This document shows positions 1 through 8,052 of a DNA stretch of 58,759 nt, piece by piece. The notes under the pieces are model-generated. The model had not been told where the DNA came from, searched no databases, and saw only the letters and a list, made by a program, of their open reading frames with translations. Source of the DNA: an uncultured Saprospiraceae bacterium (lineage in GTDB: Bacteria > Bacteroidota > Bacteroidia > Chitinophagales > Saprospiraceae); NCBI GenBank assembly GCA_937928575.1, contig CALFWW010000061.1, positions 1 to 58,759 on the forward strand, written 5' to 3'. Numbering within the stretch: the first letter of the stretch is position 1; each line of letters opens with the position of its first letter. A program made the translations under genes and the position numbers.

Positions 1-27
1 TTCATCTATGTCATTGAATAATAAAGA

Positions 28-825
28 CTAAGCTTTGAGTATGAAATCAATTTTATCCTGCTCAATGCCTATTCTTAAAGTTGTTAATAGTTCGCCTAAT
101 AGGTTTGTTCCCTTCCAGTTTTCATATTCCTTTAATTTTGGATCATCTTTACTTAATCCCACTCCCCATATACAATCATCTTGAGTTGCTTTAACTAAAA
201 TCTTTCCTTTAGTTGATAATAAGTGATCTCTTAAAAAGGATGAAGTCATAAATTTATATTTATTCACATAGTGAACTATTCTTGTCTTGTGATCATCCCA
301 AATTTTATCAGAAAAATTAATTATATTTCTTCCGAGATCTGCAATTCTTTTTTGATTAACTTCTACCAATATTTTCTTACTTATTTGATAGTCCCCAAAC
401 AAAACTGCTTTGTAATGCATCATCATTTGGTCTGCTGAATTATAAATTACGTAACTATTGCTATTATTGATTTGAAGATTATTAAAAATCATTGAGGCTT
501 CAAAGTAAAATGGACCAACAAAATCGTGTATATAAGCTTGAGAGAATGGAGATTGTGAGTCTCCAAAATACTCATGCTCTTCAACATATTTTTTTTCAAG
601 GGAAAACTCTCCGAAATCTCGAATATTCTTCGCTAACAAACCATTGTTAGTTTTTTCTAATTGATTACTATTTAGAATTGATTGCTCATAAGTTAATTTG
701 TACAACTCTTTCAATGACATTCCATTGTAATCATTATTATAGTATTTAAATGTTCCCCTATAATTCGTCTTGAAGAAATTCTTTCTATCTTTTAGTGTTA
801 ATTTTTCATATTCGAATAATTTCAT
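28..825 (-). CDS. NADAR (YbiA-like) domain protein
   Basis: A 265-residue protein whose last ~165 residues match the NADAR/YbiA fold. It has a GPFYFEAS-like opening, an MMHYKAVLFGD helix, an LGRNI...WDDHKTRIV block, LLSTKGKILVKATQDDCIWG (the usual L...L-EAS-D-FWGIG motif) and a final NLLGELLTTLR. YbiA-type enzymes cleave N-glycosidic bonds (riboflavin intermediates), and other NADAR proteins remove ADP-ribose from guanosine in partnership with DarT-type toxins. The first ~100 residues are an extension I do not recognise. The gene reads toward the left edge. Only 22 bases after its stop there is an ATG at 5..3 on the same strand, so a co-transcribed partner may begin there. The neighbouring decayed SUKH gene supports an accessory or defence setting. 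The family is fairly sure; the substrate is not known. Confidence 0.8.
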   Translation of the reverse strand: MKLFEYEKLTLKDRKNFFKTNYRGTFKYYNNDYNGMSLKELYKLTYEQSILNSNQLEKTNNGLLAKNIRDFGEFSLEKKYVEEHEYFGDSQSPFSQAYIHDFVGPFYFEASMIFNNLQINNSNSYVIYNSADQMMMHYKAVLFGDYQISKKILVEVNQKRIADLGRNIINFSDKIWDDHKTRIVHYVNKYKFMTSSFLRDHLLSTKGKILVKATQDDCIWGVGLSKDDPKLKEYENWKGTNLLGELLTTLRIGIEQDKIDFILKA

Positions 826-1184
826 TCTTATAATTTAATATTGCCCTCTTATGAGACATAACATGTATATATCCACACCTGTCACCCAAAAGGTACGGAT
901 ATATCGCTTATCTCCATAGGGAATTATCCTATAGATCATACCAATTTACCACAATTTTTATGTGTAATATACATATCCAGCGGCTATTTTTAACATTATC
1001 CGCACAACAATCGGTTACAAACGGCAACAAACGCTTGTAGCCATTTGTTACTGCTAATTTCAATTGCCATTAGTGTTGAGGAATGGCACTTTTAGCTCCT
1101 TAAAGTGAAATTCAAAAATGAGGTGATGTTGAGGTCGCAATCTTGGTTTTCAGAGGAGGCTGCTATTTGAACAGACCTAAATAT
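826..1184. other. Gene-free stretch with imperfect hairpin
   Basis: I see no credible gene. An imperfect inverted repeat (GTTACAAACGGC near 1014 against GCCATTTGTTAC near 1040, 10 of 12 positions paired) could fold as a hairpin. Otherwise the stretch is AT-rich and probably carries the NADAR promoter at its left end. Confidence 0.4.
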
Positions 1185-1316
1185 ATGCCCTGTGTTCAGC
1201 CGCCATTGACCGACCAAATGGTGATGGATGCAGAAAAGCAACTAGGATATAAATTGCCGACTACTTTAATTGAGCTGCTTAAAATTCAGAATGGTGGTTA
1301 TTTGCGGAAAGCATGA
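1185..1316 (+). pseudogene. SUKH (SMI1/KNR4) family N-terminal remnant
   Basis: The frame starting at ATG 1185 reads MPCVQPPLTDQMVMDAEK, then LGYKLPTTLIELLKIQNGG, and stops at 1314-1316. The pattern pPlT...aEk.LgykLP..lieLLkiqNGG is the start of SUKH/SMI1-KNR4 domains, many of which are immunity proteins of contact-dependent toxins. A full domain needs ~120-150 residues and here only ~43 remain, so the gene is broken. The following bases (1317-1500) do not continue the domain convincingly in any frame. It sits beside another decayed frame and the NADAR gene. Family moderately sure; non-functionality likely. Confidence 0.5.
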
Positions 1317-1500
1317 ATATCTATCTATGTTGGAACTGAAAACGTACAATAAATATGTACTGGAATCTGATATCATTCCTGACATAATGCTTCCTAAGAT
1401 TGAAGCTGTTCTTGACATACAATTCGCTCCTTGGCATAAATGGCCCGATGAGATTCCTGCCCGAAAAACAAAGTATAGAGACGCTGGGATTATTATATAA

Positions 1501-1724
1501 AACAACATGGTACCTACGGGCTATGTCAGAAACAATCATAAACGCTACAAAACGTTAAAAGCACAAGTCAAAGGTTTTGTAAAATTATACCGCGAAGTAA
1601 AAAAAAGAATACCTATCTGTTGAAAATTTTTCCAGAATCCACCGAAAAAGAAGTCATCACAGAACTTAAGGAAGCAGGACTCGATTTCCTTGAAATTGAC
1701 AAAATCAAAACGATCGAAATCTAA
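1501..1724 (+). pseudogene. Decayed reading frame of unknown family
   Basis: One frame reads RYKTLKAQVKGFVKLYREVKK up to about 1606. After the A-rich run at ~1598-1607 the coding-like sequence continues in another frame as TYLLKIFPESTEKE and then LKEAGLDFLEIDKIKTIEI, ending at the stop 1722-1724. The two halves look like one helical C-terminal region split by a single frameshift. I do not recognise the family. No intact start is visible. It could be the tail of the gene whose front is the SUKH remnant, or a separate relic. Confidence 0.35.
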
Positions 1725-1845
1725 AAACTTTCTCTGCATCCAACGATGATAAATAAGGTCACTAGTTGAATAAATTTCCATCAAAAAGCGAAATAGCAAT
1801 GTCTTTTTCTTTAGCTTTACCATAGACAAAAAAAGAGAAAACGAC

Positions 1846-3180
1846 ATGCTAAATGCTATCTCCCCAATCGATGGTCGGTACCACGAAAAAACTAAAGCTT
1901 TATCCGCTTATTTCTCCGAATATGCACTGATAAAATATCGGGTATTCGTAGAGATCCAATACTTTATTGCATTGGCACAACATCCACTCCCGCAACTCAA
2001 TGAATTCAATCTGGAGATGGTGGAAGAACTGAATGAGATATTTGAAAATTTCAGTCAGGACGATGCTTTGCAGATTAAAAAAATTGAACGGGAAATCAAT
2101 CATGATGTCAAAGCGGTGGAATATTTCTTGAAAGATCAATTTGATGAATTAGGGCTGAGTCACTACAAGGAATTTATCCACTTCGGACTCACTTCTCAAG
2201 ACATTAACAACACTGCAATTCCGATATTGATCAAGAATTTTTTGGAAGATGAATTTTATCCAAAATTAAATATTCTTCAAAATATGCTGGTTAGTTTGTC
2301 CAATGAATGGGCAAATATACCAATGCTTGCACGTACACATGGTCAGCCCGCAACCCCTACCCTGCTTGGCAAGGAATTGAAAGTGTTTATCGAAAGATTG
2401 GAAGTGCAAATTACTCAATTAAAGAAGATTGAAATCAAAGCCAAATTTGGGGGCGCCACTGGAAATTTCAACGCTCATCTCGTCGCTTATCCAGCAATTG
2501 ATTGGCGTTCTTTTGGAAATCATTTTGTGGAAGAATATCTGGGATTGTCGAGATCTCAATACACGACGCAGATTGCTCATTACGATACGTTGGCTGCTAT
2601 TTTTCAAAATATCGGTCGCATCAATACGGTGCTGATTGACATGTGTCGCGATCTTTGGGCTTATGTTTCAATGGATTATTTCAAGCAAAAAGTGAATGAA
2701 GGGGAAGTCGGTTCTTCCGCAATGCCTCATAAAGTCAATCCAATTGATTTTGAAAATGCTGAAGGAAATTTGGGAATGGCCAATGCGGTATTTTATCACT
2801 TAGCATCCAAACTTCCGATCTCTAGATTGCAACGGGACTTGACAGATAGTACGGTCACGAGGAATATCGGTGTTCCATTCGGACATACCATTATTTCTAT
2901 CAAATCGATTTTAAAAGGTTTGGAAAAATTGGTTTTGAATGAAGAAAAATTAGCGAGTGATCTCGAAGATAATTGGATGGTGGTTGCTGAAGCGATTCAG
3001 AATATCTTGCGAAGAGAAAGCTACGAAAATCCTTATGAAATTTTAAAGGAATTGACGAGAGGTAAGGCTTCTATTACCAGAGCGGAGATTCATCAGTTTA
3101 TCGATGGCTTAGAATTGGATGACCACATCTTGGAAGAGTTGAAGGCGATTACGCCGCATAATTATGTTGGGTTGCCATAG
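1846..3180 (+). CDS. purB: Adenylosuccinate lyase
   Basis: A 444-residue enzyme of the fumarase/aspartase superfamily. It cleaves SAICAR to AICAR and adenylosuccinate to AMP, so it acts twice in purine synthesis. The N-terminus (LNAISPIDGRY) is diagnostic of PurB. The TSQDIN motif and the superfamily signature GSSAMPHKVNP (from residue 289, carrying the catalytic loop serine) are intact. Length fits the ~450-residue PurB class. The start at 1846 gives the canonical N-terminus. It is monocistronic here and converges on the TlpA-like gene. purM lies 3.3 kb away on the opposite strand. Confidence 0.97.
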   Translation: MLNAISPIDGRYHEKTKALSAYFSEYALIKYRVFVEIQYFIALAQHPLPQLNEFNLEMVEELNEIFENFSQDDALQIKKIEREINHDVKAVEYFLKDQFDELGLSHYKEFIHFGLTSQDINNTAIPILIKNFLEDEFYPKLNILQNMLVSLSNEWANIPMLARTHGQPATPTLLGKELKVFIERLEVQITQLKKIEIKAKFGGATGNFNAHLVAYPAIDWRSFGNHFVEEYLGLSRSQYTTQIAHYDTLAAIFQNIGRINTVLIDMCRDLWAYVSMDYFKQKVNEGEVGSSAMPHKVNPIDFENAEGNLGMANAVFYHLASKLPISRLQRDLTDSTVTRNIGVPFGHTIISIKSILKGLEKLVLNEEKLASDLEDNWMVVAEAIQNILRRESYENPYEILKELTRGKASITRAEIHQFIDGLELDDHILEELKAITPHNYVGLP

Positions 3181-3403
3181 GGTGGTGAACGGTAGACGGT
3201 TGACGGGGCAATGTCATGGAAATAGATTTCTCGATTAGCTCAATTTCAATTACTCAAGGCACGGTCGAAATAGTAAAATCCAAGTACGCTTGATTCTTCG
3301 ACTCCATGCCAATTGAAAATTGTCATCACGCTCAGAATGACAAGCGTATATTGCATAATTTGGAATAAATTATAACAATATAAATCCTTATTTCCAAGAC
3401 ATT

Positions 3404-3515
3404 GGTAGACGGGGAGGGCGTGTGCTGACGCGAGGAGGACGTGATCACATGAAATCATATGCACGTCCTCTTCACGACTGGTCACGCACTCACCGTCAAC
3501 CGTCAATCGTCTACC
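3404..3515. repeat. Inverted-repeat intergenic element with GAGGACGTG palindrome
   Basis: The gap between purB and the TlpA-like gene (3181-3517) has no gene. It holds a nested inverted repeat: outer arms GGTAGACG (3404-3411) and CGTCTACC (3508-3515), inner arms GAGGACGTG (3435-3443) and CACGTCCTC (3462-3470). A further GGTAGACGGTTGACGG copy lies at ~3191. Words of the ACGTGAG/GAGGACGTG type recur in other gaps of the window (10130-10240, 35936-35990, 40665-40700). It lies between convergent genes, so a terminator-like role is possible, but no clear T-tract follows. Confidence 0.6.
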
Positions 3516-3517
3516 TC

Positions 3518-6454
3518 TCAATTAGCATACAACAACCGATTAATCATATCTTTAGTAGAACTCGCTCCACCATCTTTCGCAGAATTATAATCTATAACAC
3601 CATTTTTATCGATTAAAAACATACTCGGTAATTTCTTGACCTTATATTTTTTAGCGATCGTACTTTTGTACGCGCCTTTGTCTTCTGAGATGACATGGAT
3701 ACCTAAAAAGTTATTGGCACGCAAAAAATTCTTCCATTTATATTGATCTTCATCCAGACTGATGTAGAGGAAAACCACTCCTTTTGATTCATATTGTGAT
3801 TTCCAGATTTGACTATTTTTCATTTTATAAATACAAGGTGTACACCAAGAAGCCCAAAAATCTAAATAGACAACTTTACCTTTATAATCTGAAAGTTTAA
3901 CTTCTTTTCCGTCTGGATCTTTGAGGGTAAAATCAGGTGCTACTGAACCTTTTAACAATCCTTTTTCGTCATTGTACACAGACCGAAGAGCGTTGTTATA
4001 GTGCTCATTACTACTTGAAGCAATGTGTTGTTGAATGTTTCGTCCTTTTTCTTTTGCTCGTCCTCTTTTGATATCAATCGCCAATTGTTTTGCTAAATAA
4101 AAATCCAATGCATTTCCATTCAAATGCTTTTTAGCAATATCACTTTTGGACAATCTTTGACCTTTGGAATCGGATAATTTGTACTCAAAAAATTCATCCA
4201 AGAAAAATAGGTAATTTTTACCTGGAATGGCATCACTGTTATTCACTTTCACTTTTTTTAGGAAATCATAGTAAGAACGTTCCATTTTTAAGGGCTCATC
4301 TTTACCACTTGCCAATGCTCTTTCCAATGGAAAACTGAACAAATTGTACCCGTACCAACCATCAATTTCTCCTTTCATATATGCTACAAATGAATTTGGC
4401 AACCCATTGGCTATGTGATCTTCCAAAAACTTCAATCTTGCATCTCGTTGTTGATCCATATGCTTGACAAAGAGTTCAGGTGTACTAGCACTCAATTTTG
4501 AAGTCGTCATCCGATCTCCATCCTTGAATTTTATCTTGGAGGCAATTAAATAGTTGTTGATTGGACCAGATGCTCCTTTAAATGAAATAGTTTTTAACAA
4601 GTTATTTCCGTCAAAACTAACTGTTAATTGATCGCCTGGATTTAAAAAAACTTCGATTTCTCTGGATCCAAATTTTAGGGAGCCGATTATTTTCTCTGGC
4701 AATTCAATCGCATGAGAAAATCTACCACTTTTATCAATTTCAATATCGACTGTTTCTTTGGTAAATAAGATTGGGTTCTTAAAATAGATAAGCTGCAATT
4801 TTCTGCCACTTTGATTATTGATCATGCCAGAAATTCGGGTGTTTTTTGTTGGGATTTCAATAGGCATTTCTATATCAACATACTCGTTGACATAAGTGAT
4901 TGTTTTATTTACTTTTGGATAAACGGGGAATGCTTCAGCTGGTTTGACAGGTGTGCTTTTTACAGGAATATTGTTGGAAACAATCTGTTCTTGCAATAAT
5001 TCAGGGGCCTCATTGACCGCACTCATAAACACTGGTAACACTTCATGAATATTGGTTGGCAATCCTGGCAACCATAACGCATTTTCATTACTGGTTGATT
5101 CGACAATTGTTGCATCGACTTTTGATTGTTGTTCTTCTACTACAATCTCCTCACTTTCCTCTTCTAACAAGTAACTTTCAAAACCTGTTTTAGCATCTTC
5201 GTATACTTCAGCGATAATTTCATCCAATTCTGCAAGTGGGTTGACCATTAAAAACTCTTTGATCTCTTTGTCGAGCAATTCGGGTTCTTCCACGTGTGTT
5301 CTCCAATATAAATCATTGCCGACTAAATAATGAAGGGCCCTGCCACTCAAATATTTTTGCATCCTTGCATAACTAGGATTAATGCGATATTTGGCGATGG
5401 ATTTGATTTCATATTCTTTCATCACACTACTACTTGGAATCCACCCAATAATTCCATGTGCAGTTCTGACTTTGAGCCAATTCGTTTCGACGGTGCGACC
5501 ATTGATTTGAATTTTAGATTTTTTTTCTGATTTTTCTCCCAATGATTTTAGCCTGGCATCTCGACCTTCTTGTGCTAAAAATGTTCCGGTCACCGGATCT
5601 GATAACACGATAGTTCCTGAAGTAGCCACAACGTATCTAACCTCCGGCTTTAATATATCCGAGTAGCCTTCTGTTCTACTTAAGTTATAGTATTGATTTA
5701 AAAAATACAGATAATGCTGATTGTTTAATGCAATATCATTGTTGATCAATAATTCATCCAAAAAATCAAAATAACTATCTGGTATCTGGATCGTATCATT
5801 TTCTGGTTGTGCTTGCGGATGCTCAAAAGGATAACGCAACAAATTGTACGCCCACCAATAATCTGCCTCCGAAGAAATGTAATCGTCGAAAGCATGTGAG
5901 AATTTCTCTCTGGTTGCGGCATCATATTGTTTGATAAAGAACCATTTATTCTTGTGTACCTTATCCATAAAACGACGATACTCCAATGGCTCCATTTCCT
6001 CAATTTCGTAAGAGATAAAGTCATTGTTGAAACTTTCGAAATGGTTGAGGTATTGAGTGAGAAAAGTATTGTGGACTTCACCTTTACCAGCAAAACAAAT
6101 CGTTTCTTTCAAATTACTTCCCTCAAAATGAATTTGTAAATCGTCCCCTGGTTCCACAAAAATGGGAGCGGAAAAATTAAGATAATTGATTTGTGCAATC
6201 GTTGCTTTTGGAAAATAGAAAGTCTTGGAAAAAGACATACTATCATCCAACGGAATGACATGAATTGATTTATTCAAACTAATTTGATCCGTATGAAAAC
6301 TGATGGTCACTTCATTTGAAATCGGAAGATCAATTTTTCCAGAAATATGGACAGAGTCTACTTTTATGCTTTGAGCAAAAGCAGTATTTATAGAAATGGT
6401 AAATAGGGTTATTAAAGTCGAGAAAATGAGGTGGGTGAACTTATAATGACTCAT
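3518..6454 (-). CDS. TlpA-like thioredoxin-fold exported protein with internal duplication
   Basis: 978 residues with a signal peptide (hydrophobic ~10-27, ending AFAQ). The C-terminal ~130 residues are a TlpA/ResA-like thioredoxin domain: APDFTLKDPDGKEVKLSDYKGK, then FWASWCTPC with the redox cysteines at 871 and 874, and KKLPSMFLIDKNG with the cis-proline loop. Such proteins reduce or exchange disulfides in the periplasm. Before it are two related blocks of ~300 residues (from ~30 and from ~545). Each has a beta-rich start (PGDDLQIHFEGSNL versus PGDQLTVSFDGNNL) and a helical part containing a WWAYNLLRYPFE versus WYGYNLFSFPLE motif. Between them sits an SH3-like segment (~280-345, LKVRTAHGIIGWIPSS) and an acidic linker. 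Only the second block keeps the thioredoxin. It probably has its own promoter. Confidence 0.85.
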   Translation of the reverse strand: MSHYKFTHLIFSTLITLFTISINTAFAQSIKVDSVHISGKIDLPISNEVTISFHTDQISLNKSIHVIPLDDSMSFSKTFYFPKATIAQINYLNFSAPIFVEPGDDLQIHFEGSNLKETICFAGKGEVHNTFLTQYLNHFESFNNDFISYEIEEMEPLEYRRFMDKVHKNKWFFIKQYDAATREKFSHAFDDYISSEADYWWAYNLLRYPFEHPQAQPENDTIQIPDSYFDFLDELLINNDIALNNQHYLYFLNQYYNLSRTEGYSDILKPEVRYVVATSGTIVLSDPVTGTFLAQEGRDARLKSLGEKSEKKSKIQINGRTVETNWLKVRTAHGIIGWIPSSSVMKEYEIKSIAKYRINPSYARMQKYLSGRALHYLVGNDLYWRTHVEEPELLDKEIKEFLMVNPLAELDEIIAEVYEDAKTGFESYLLEEESEEIVVEEQQSKVDATIVESTSNENALWLPGLPTNIHEVLPVFMSAVNEAPELLQEQIVSNNIPVKSTPVKPAEAFPVYPKVNKTITYVNEYVDIEMPIEIPTKNTRISGMINNQSGRKLQLIYFKNPILFTKETVDIEIDKSGRFSHAIELPEKIIGSLKFGSREIEVFLNPGDQLTVSFDGNNLLKTISFKGASGPINNYLIASKIKFKDGDRMTTSKLSASTPELFVKHMDQQRDARLKFLEDHIANGLPNSFVAYMKGEIDGWYGYNLFSFPLERALASGKDEPLKMERSYYDFLKKVKVNNSDAIPGKNYLFFLDEFFEYKLSDSKGQRLSKSDIAKKHLNGNALDFYLAKQLAIDIKRGRAKEKGRNIQQHIASSSNEHYNNALRSVYNDEKGLLKGSVAPDFTLKDPDGKEVKLSDYKGKVVYLDFWASWCTPCIYKMKNSQIWKSQYESKGVVFLYISLDEDQYKWKNFLRANNFLGIHVISEDKGAYKSTIAKKYKVKKLPSMFLIDKNGVIDYNSAKDGGASSTKDMINRLLYAN

Positions 6455-6530
6455 AACTAAACAGACGCATTGTATTTAAATGTAATTGCAAAAATACGAA
6501 TAAAAGGAGGGCATCAAACTGAGAGGATTG

Positions 6531-7706
6531 TTAAAGGTAACTTAATTCTCCGAAGTGTCCAGATAAGGTCAATCTATTTTTTTTGCTTTCTCGTACTTCA
6601 CCAATAATTTGAGCTTCTATATCGAAACTGTTACTGATGTCGATGATTTCTTGTGCATACGCTTCATCTACATAAAACTCTAATCGATGTCCCATATTGA
6701 ATACTTGATACATTTCTTTAAGTGCGGTCCCTGATTCGTCTTTTATCATTTCAAAAACAGGTGGAAGGTCGAATAAATTGTTTTTTATTACGTGTTTTTT
6801 ATCAACAAATTTAAGCACCTTTCCTTGTCCACCACCAGTACAGTGAATCATCCCATCGATGACGTTCCGATGTGTATTCAAAATCTTTTTGATGACTGGC
6901 AAAAAAGTACGGGTTGGTGATAGCAAAAGCTGACCGACTGAGTACGTGCCACCTTTGATACGCACACTTTCTGTCAATCGTTTACTGCCACTGAAAACCA
7001 AGTTTTCTGGAATGGCAGGATCATAGGCTTCTTTAAAATTTGTCGCATAATATTTTGACAAAACATCGTGTCGAGCTGCGGTTAAACCATTACTGGAGAT
7101 ACCAGAATTGTAAGCAGATTCGTAGGTAGCCATGCCGCTTGAGGCGAGCCCTACAATTACATTTCCATCTTTAATATTGTTTTCAATCACCTCATTTTTC
7201 TTCATTCGCGCAAACGCTGTATATCCTACATCAATCGTCCTGACAATGTCTCCTACATCTGCCGTTTCACCTCCTGCCAATGAAATATTGACATCCTGTT
7301 TTTTTAGATTATTACAAAATTCTTCAGCTGCATTGATGAGCACAGAAATAACTTCACCAGTTACCAAGTTTTTATTTCGACCAATGGTAGAAGAGATAAC
7401 AATATTTTCGACCGCACCGACACAAGCCATATCATCCAGATTCATAACCAATGCATCTTGCGCTATTCCTTTCCAGATAGAAGCATCTCCTGTTTCTTTC
7501 CAATATAAATAAGCCAGACTCGTTTTGGTACCTGCGGTATCCGCATGCATTAAATTGACATACTGGTCATCTCCCCCAACAATATCCGGCATTACTTTGC
7601 AAAAAGCATTTGGAAAAACTCCCTTGTCCAAGTGCTTGATTGCTTCGTGAACTTCATCCTTGGTAGCAGAAACACCCCTTTGTTCATATTTTGATTTATC
7701 ACTCAT
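6531..7706 (-). CDS. purM: Phosphoribosylformylglycinamidine cyclo-ligase (AIR synthase)
   Basis: 391 residues, the size of the Bacteroidota form of PurM. It closes FGAM to AIR using ATP in de novo purine synthesis. Seen: the HADTAGTKTSLAYLYWKETG segment, the NLDDMACVGA motif (metal/ATP binding in the PurM fold), the SLAGGETADVGD motif and an IHCTGGGQGKVLKF block, all in PurM order. The start at 7706 gives the expected N-terminus (MSDKSKYEQRGVSA). It is transcribed in the same direction as the TlpA-like gene, 76 bases upstream of it, and could share its transcript. Confidence 0.95.
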   Translation of the reverse strand: MSDKSKYEQRGVSATKDEVHEAIKHLDKGVFPNAFCKVMPDIVGGDDQYVNLMHADTAGTKTSLAYLYWKETGDASIWKGIAQDALVMNLDDMACVGAVENIVISSTIGRNKNLVTGEVISVLINAAEEFCNNLKKQDVNISLAGGETADVGDIVRTIDVGYTAFARMKKNEVIENNIKDGNVIVGLASSGMATYESAYNSGISSNGLTAARHDVLSKYYATNFKEAYDPAIPENLVFSGSKRLTESVRIKGGTYSVGQLLLSPTRTFLPVIKKILNTHRNVIDGMIHCTGGGQGKVLKFVDKKHVIKNNLFDLPPVFEMIKDESGTALKEMYQVFNMGHRLEFYVDEAYAQEIIDISNSFDIEAQIIGEVRESKKNRLTLSGHFGELSYL

Positions 7707-8052
7707 AGTTAAGTCAATTTGAGTGCAAAGATAAACGGATTTGTTGGTTGTTTAGCGTGTGTATATAGCTATAAACCTGAAAAAATTATAATATGGATGT
7801 TAAATACTTCAAGTATTAATTGAACCTATCTCATGATTTAATTGAGTAATACATACTATAAGTAGCAGATAATCTGTTATTTATATATGAATATGTGAAT
7901 TTATTTAATAGATTTTCGGCATAAAAATAGGCTACCTAAAGTTTGGTCAATTGCATATAAATAGCGTTTTTTGATTATTCTTAATCTATTGATTCACACT
8001 AAACTATTTATAACAACACTATTTGATCTGTATTTACTAAATTTTCTAAGCT
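7707..8052. promoter_or_regulatory. Divergent intergenic region between purM and the LysM gene
   Basis: Very AT-rich and gene-free. It must carry the promoters of both divergent genes. A perfect short palindrome, AATACTTcAAGTATT, lies at 7803-7817 and could be an operator. I cannot place the Bacteroidota -33/-7 boxes with confidence. Confidence 0.4.

Noticed and set aside
1266-1539. Several overlapping open frames of 70-80 codons around the SUKH remnant
   Set aside because: They overlap each other on both strands, lack recognisable domains, and the region shows signs of decay instead.
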